Shown here: piece after piece, positions 37,770 through 40,000 of the stretch
How the letters are laid out: each line of letters begins with the position of its first letter
Position numbering within the stretch: the stretch's first letter is position 1
DNA from: Halocaridina rubra
Taxonomy: Eukaryota > Arthropoda > Malacostraca > Decapoda > Atyidae
DNA length: 40,000 bases
Assembly (NCBI GenBank): GCA_037179515.1
Contig: JAXCGZ010009452.1
Location: 132,501-172,500, forward strand
Direction: 5' to 3'
Made by a program: the position numbers and the translations under genes
Notes under the pieces: generated by a model
The model's input: the letters and a program-made list of their open reading frames with translations, nothing else
The model's database searches: none
Told to the model about the DNA's origin: nothing

Positions 37770-38280
37770 GGTATTCATTTCAGCAAAAGGAGTTATTCGT
37801 CCTTACCACAGATAAAGATGCATACATGCATACTCATACACATCACTGTCATCTGAGGGTAACACAACAAAGGAAAGCGCATGTAATTAATCTCATATAC
37901 GTACACATATAAACCTGAACATATATATATACACACATAAACACAGTGCCATATAATGGAAGATAAATTTGGAAGGAAAAGAAAAAGAAAGACTGAAAGC
38001 CCTTCCCCTTCTCTACCCTTCAAATTATGTACATGAGAGAGAATTACGTCAGCTTAATCCATTATTACTATTATTACAACTATTGCTATTATTATCATGA
38101 TTATTATTATTATCATTATTATTATTATTATTATTAATATTATTATTATTACCATCATCACCACCATCATCATTACTACAGCTTTTGTAGACAGATAGAG
38201 TTACTAATCAAAAGTAGCAATTATTGATACATATAGACATACACATACATATATATATACATGTATATATGTCCACACAT
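37765..38280. other. Gene-free stretch with ATT/CAT triplets
   Basis: Interrupted ATT, ATC and CAC triplets lie at about 38055-38180. The remainder is unique AT-rich DNA with no supported gene. Confidence 0.6.
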
Positions 38281-38345
38281 ATTCTAGCCCCATCCTGAGG
38301 GATGGGGCTAGAATACTTCCTCCATGTTCCCCTGCGTGTCGTAAG
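38281..38345 (+). repeat. Perfect 15-bp hairpin plus conserved-looking repeat start
   Basis: ATTCTAGCCCCATCC (38281-38295), loop TGAG, then its exact complement (38300-38314). CTGCGTGTCGTAAGAGTAGA follows. I associate GCGTGTCGTAAGAGGCGACT-like words with dispersed repeats in arthropod and fish genomes. A bacterial-type terminator is not meaningful here. Confidence 0.45.
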
Positions 38346-38483
38346 AGTAGACTAAGTGGAGCGGAGCGAAGGGAATGAGAGGCCCCCTCTCTGTACTTTC
38401 TCTTCCCAGAAAGTCAGAGCATTATTCCTTTACTCAGCCACTCACCGTATAAGGGGAAAAGTGGCTTATGTATATAAAAAGAC

Positions 38484-38902
<419 letters not shown>

Positions 38903-39111
38903 ACACAAACTTTGCAAATACATAGTTGTAAATACAATCTCCTTGCAGAACAGTTTGTTGAGCTTGGTGAAAGAATACGTTGTCAAAGGACATTAGAGTG
39001 AGAAGAAGAAGAAGAAGAAGCGTTGCCCAGTTCCAGCTTATATGCCATATTCTTTTGTGCTTATCTGCTCTTTGGTTTGTTTCACTCTTGTTCGCTTGTT
39101 ATTGATCTATA

Positions 39112-40000
39112 CTGTGCCCCCAAGCGTATTGGTGATTGTTTTGATGGCAGTGCTTCGAACAAAAGAAAAGCCATCACCATGGAAGTTAAGGTAGAAATAA
39201 TAAAATGATCGTTATATGGAGAAACTGTTATGAACATTGGGCACTCACTAGGTTAAGCCATTCGACTGTGGTGACGATTATTAAATATAAAGATTGCATC
39301 CTTGCACATGTGAAAGGTTCTGCTCCTATGAAGTCCACTGTGATTACTAGCAGCATAGTGGGCTAATGGTTGAAATGGTGAAGTTATTAGTGCTTTGGCT
39401 AGTTGACCAGGATAAAGCAAAAAGCTTGTTTAATACCATGAAAATGAAAAAGAGGGAAGGGAGTGAAAGTGAAAATACTCCACCCCCAGTAAGGGCTGCT
39501 TTGCGCAGTTTAAGGCTCGTCCTCATTTGCATAACTTAAGGTGCAAGGGGGAGCTGTTAGTGTTGATGAGAAAGCAGCAAATTATTTTCCTAGTGTGTTA
39601 GCTGAGATAATTAGGGAGAGGGGATTACCGTGCTGAACAAGTGTTTAACATAGATGAGTCTGGCTTGTTCTGGAAGCATATGCCTGGTAGTACACACATC
39701 GCCAAGGAGGAGAAGACAGCAATAGGCTATAAAGCTAGCAAGGAGAGACTAACTTTACTTTTGGGGGCTAATACTGCTGGAAGCTTGAAGCTGAAGTCCT
39801 TGTTGGTTTACTTGGCAGAAAATCCAAGGGCATTTCAAACAAGAAGGCTTGGGTAACTCTTAAGATATTCGAAGACTGGTTCAGCAACCATTTTTTGCCA
39901 GTTGTAGAGAGGTACTGTGTTTCTAAGGGTCTGCCCTTTAAGGTGTTGCTAGTGCTGGACAATGCCCCTGGTCACCCTCCCCATTTGGATAACTTTCAAC
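39112..40000 (+). pseudogene. Tigger/pogo-type transposase, decayed and cut by the window edge
   Basis: N-terminal CENP-B-like helix-turn-helix start: NKRKAITMEVKVEIIK at about 39158-39205, followed by an in-frame TGA. Then GETVMNIGHSLG and, after a frameshift near 39256, STVVTIIKYKD and HVKGSAPMKSTV. The DDE part begins QVFNIDESGLFWKHMPGST (39630-39690, first catalytic Asp), continues SKERLTLLLGANTAGSLKLK and, after another frameshift near 39840, KKAWVTLKIFEDWFSNHFLP and LLVLDNAPGHPPH (second catalytic Asp) at the right edge. The order and motifs match Tigger transposases of the Tc1/mariner-pogo group. Multiple stops and at least three frameshifts make it non-functional. The third acidic residue and the 3' terminus lie outside the window. 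Confidence 0.85.

Noticed and set aside
38281..38314. Rho-independent terminator reading of the perfect hairpin.
   Set aside because: Eukaryotic context, no T-run after the stem, and the hairpin lies at the start of a likely repeat.

Overview
This is nuclear DNA from a eukaryote, most likely an arthropod and probably a decapod crustacean (crab or shrimp type). The inference rests on very dense AT, CT/GA, CA and AAT microsatellites, tRNA-derived SINEs, several non-LTR retrotransposon families, a MADF-domain gene with a GT-AG intron, and Tigger and hAT transposon relics. There are no bacterial operons, rRNA genes or CRISPR arrays. Most long open frames in the window are artefacts of (AT)n, (CT)n and (CA)n tracts.

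Layout. 1-4816 is non-genic: microsatellites, a 625-bp tandem duplication, a foldback repeat, and a hAT-like DNA transposon (3952-4816) that still carries a broken BED zinc-finger exon. 4863-7025 holds the one convincing host gene, a two-exon MADF-domain protein of 310 residues. 7026-10800 is a nest of mutually inverted, decayed LINE fragments (called LINE-A here). 11232-18600 holds hairpin MITEs, one SINE, a piece of a third LINE (LINE-C), an elaborate inverted-repeat cluster with a clear 5-bp target duplication, and degenerate minisatellites.

19401-22461 (plus strand) and 31324-36986 (minus strand) are two head-to-tail arrays of a CR1/L2-like LINE (LINE-B). Each array is bounded by CA repeats in the sense orientation, and each copy ends in the short repeat AATTAGGTAATCAC rather than poly(A). 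The longest copy (32921-36564) keeps an open ORF1 and an ORF2 (endonuclease plus reverse transcriptase) broken by two frameshifts. 22605-28493 holds three more SINEs with 17-18 bp target duplications, an inverted repeat with tRNA-like arms, an RTE-like LINE tail and a split minisatellite. 28694-30898 is a Harbinger-like MITE with TAA target duplications. It has been split by a 1.9-kb LTR-like element that carries one unidentified 110-residue ORF. The right edge (39112-40000) is a decayed Tigger/pogo transposase that runs off the window.

Only the MADF gene looks like a functioning host gene. The rest records transposon insertion, including elements nested in elements and a hAT relic directly against the gene's 5' end. 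The most unusual items are the CA-bounded LINE arrays, the LTR-like element inside a MITE, and the phase-compatible hAT exon next to the MADF start codon.
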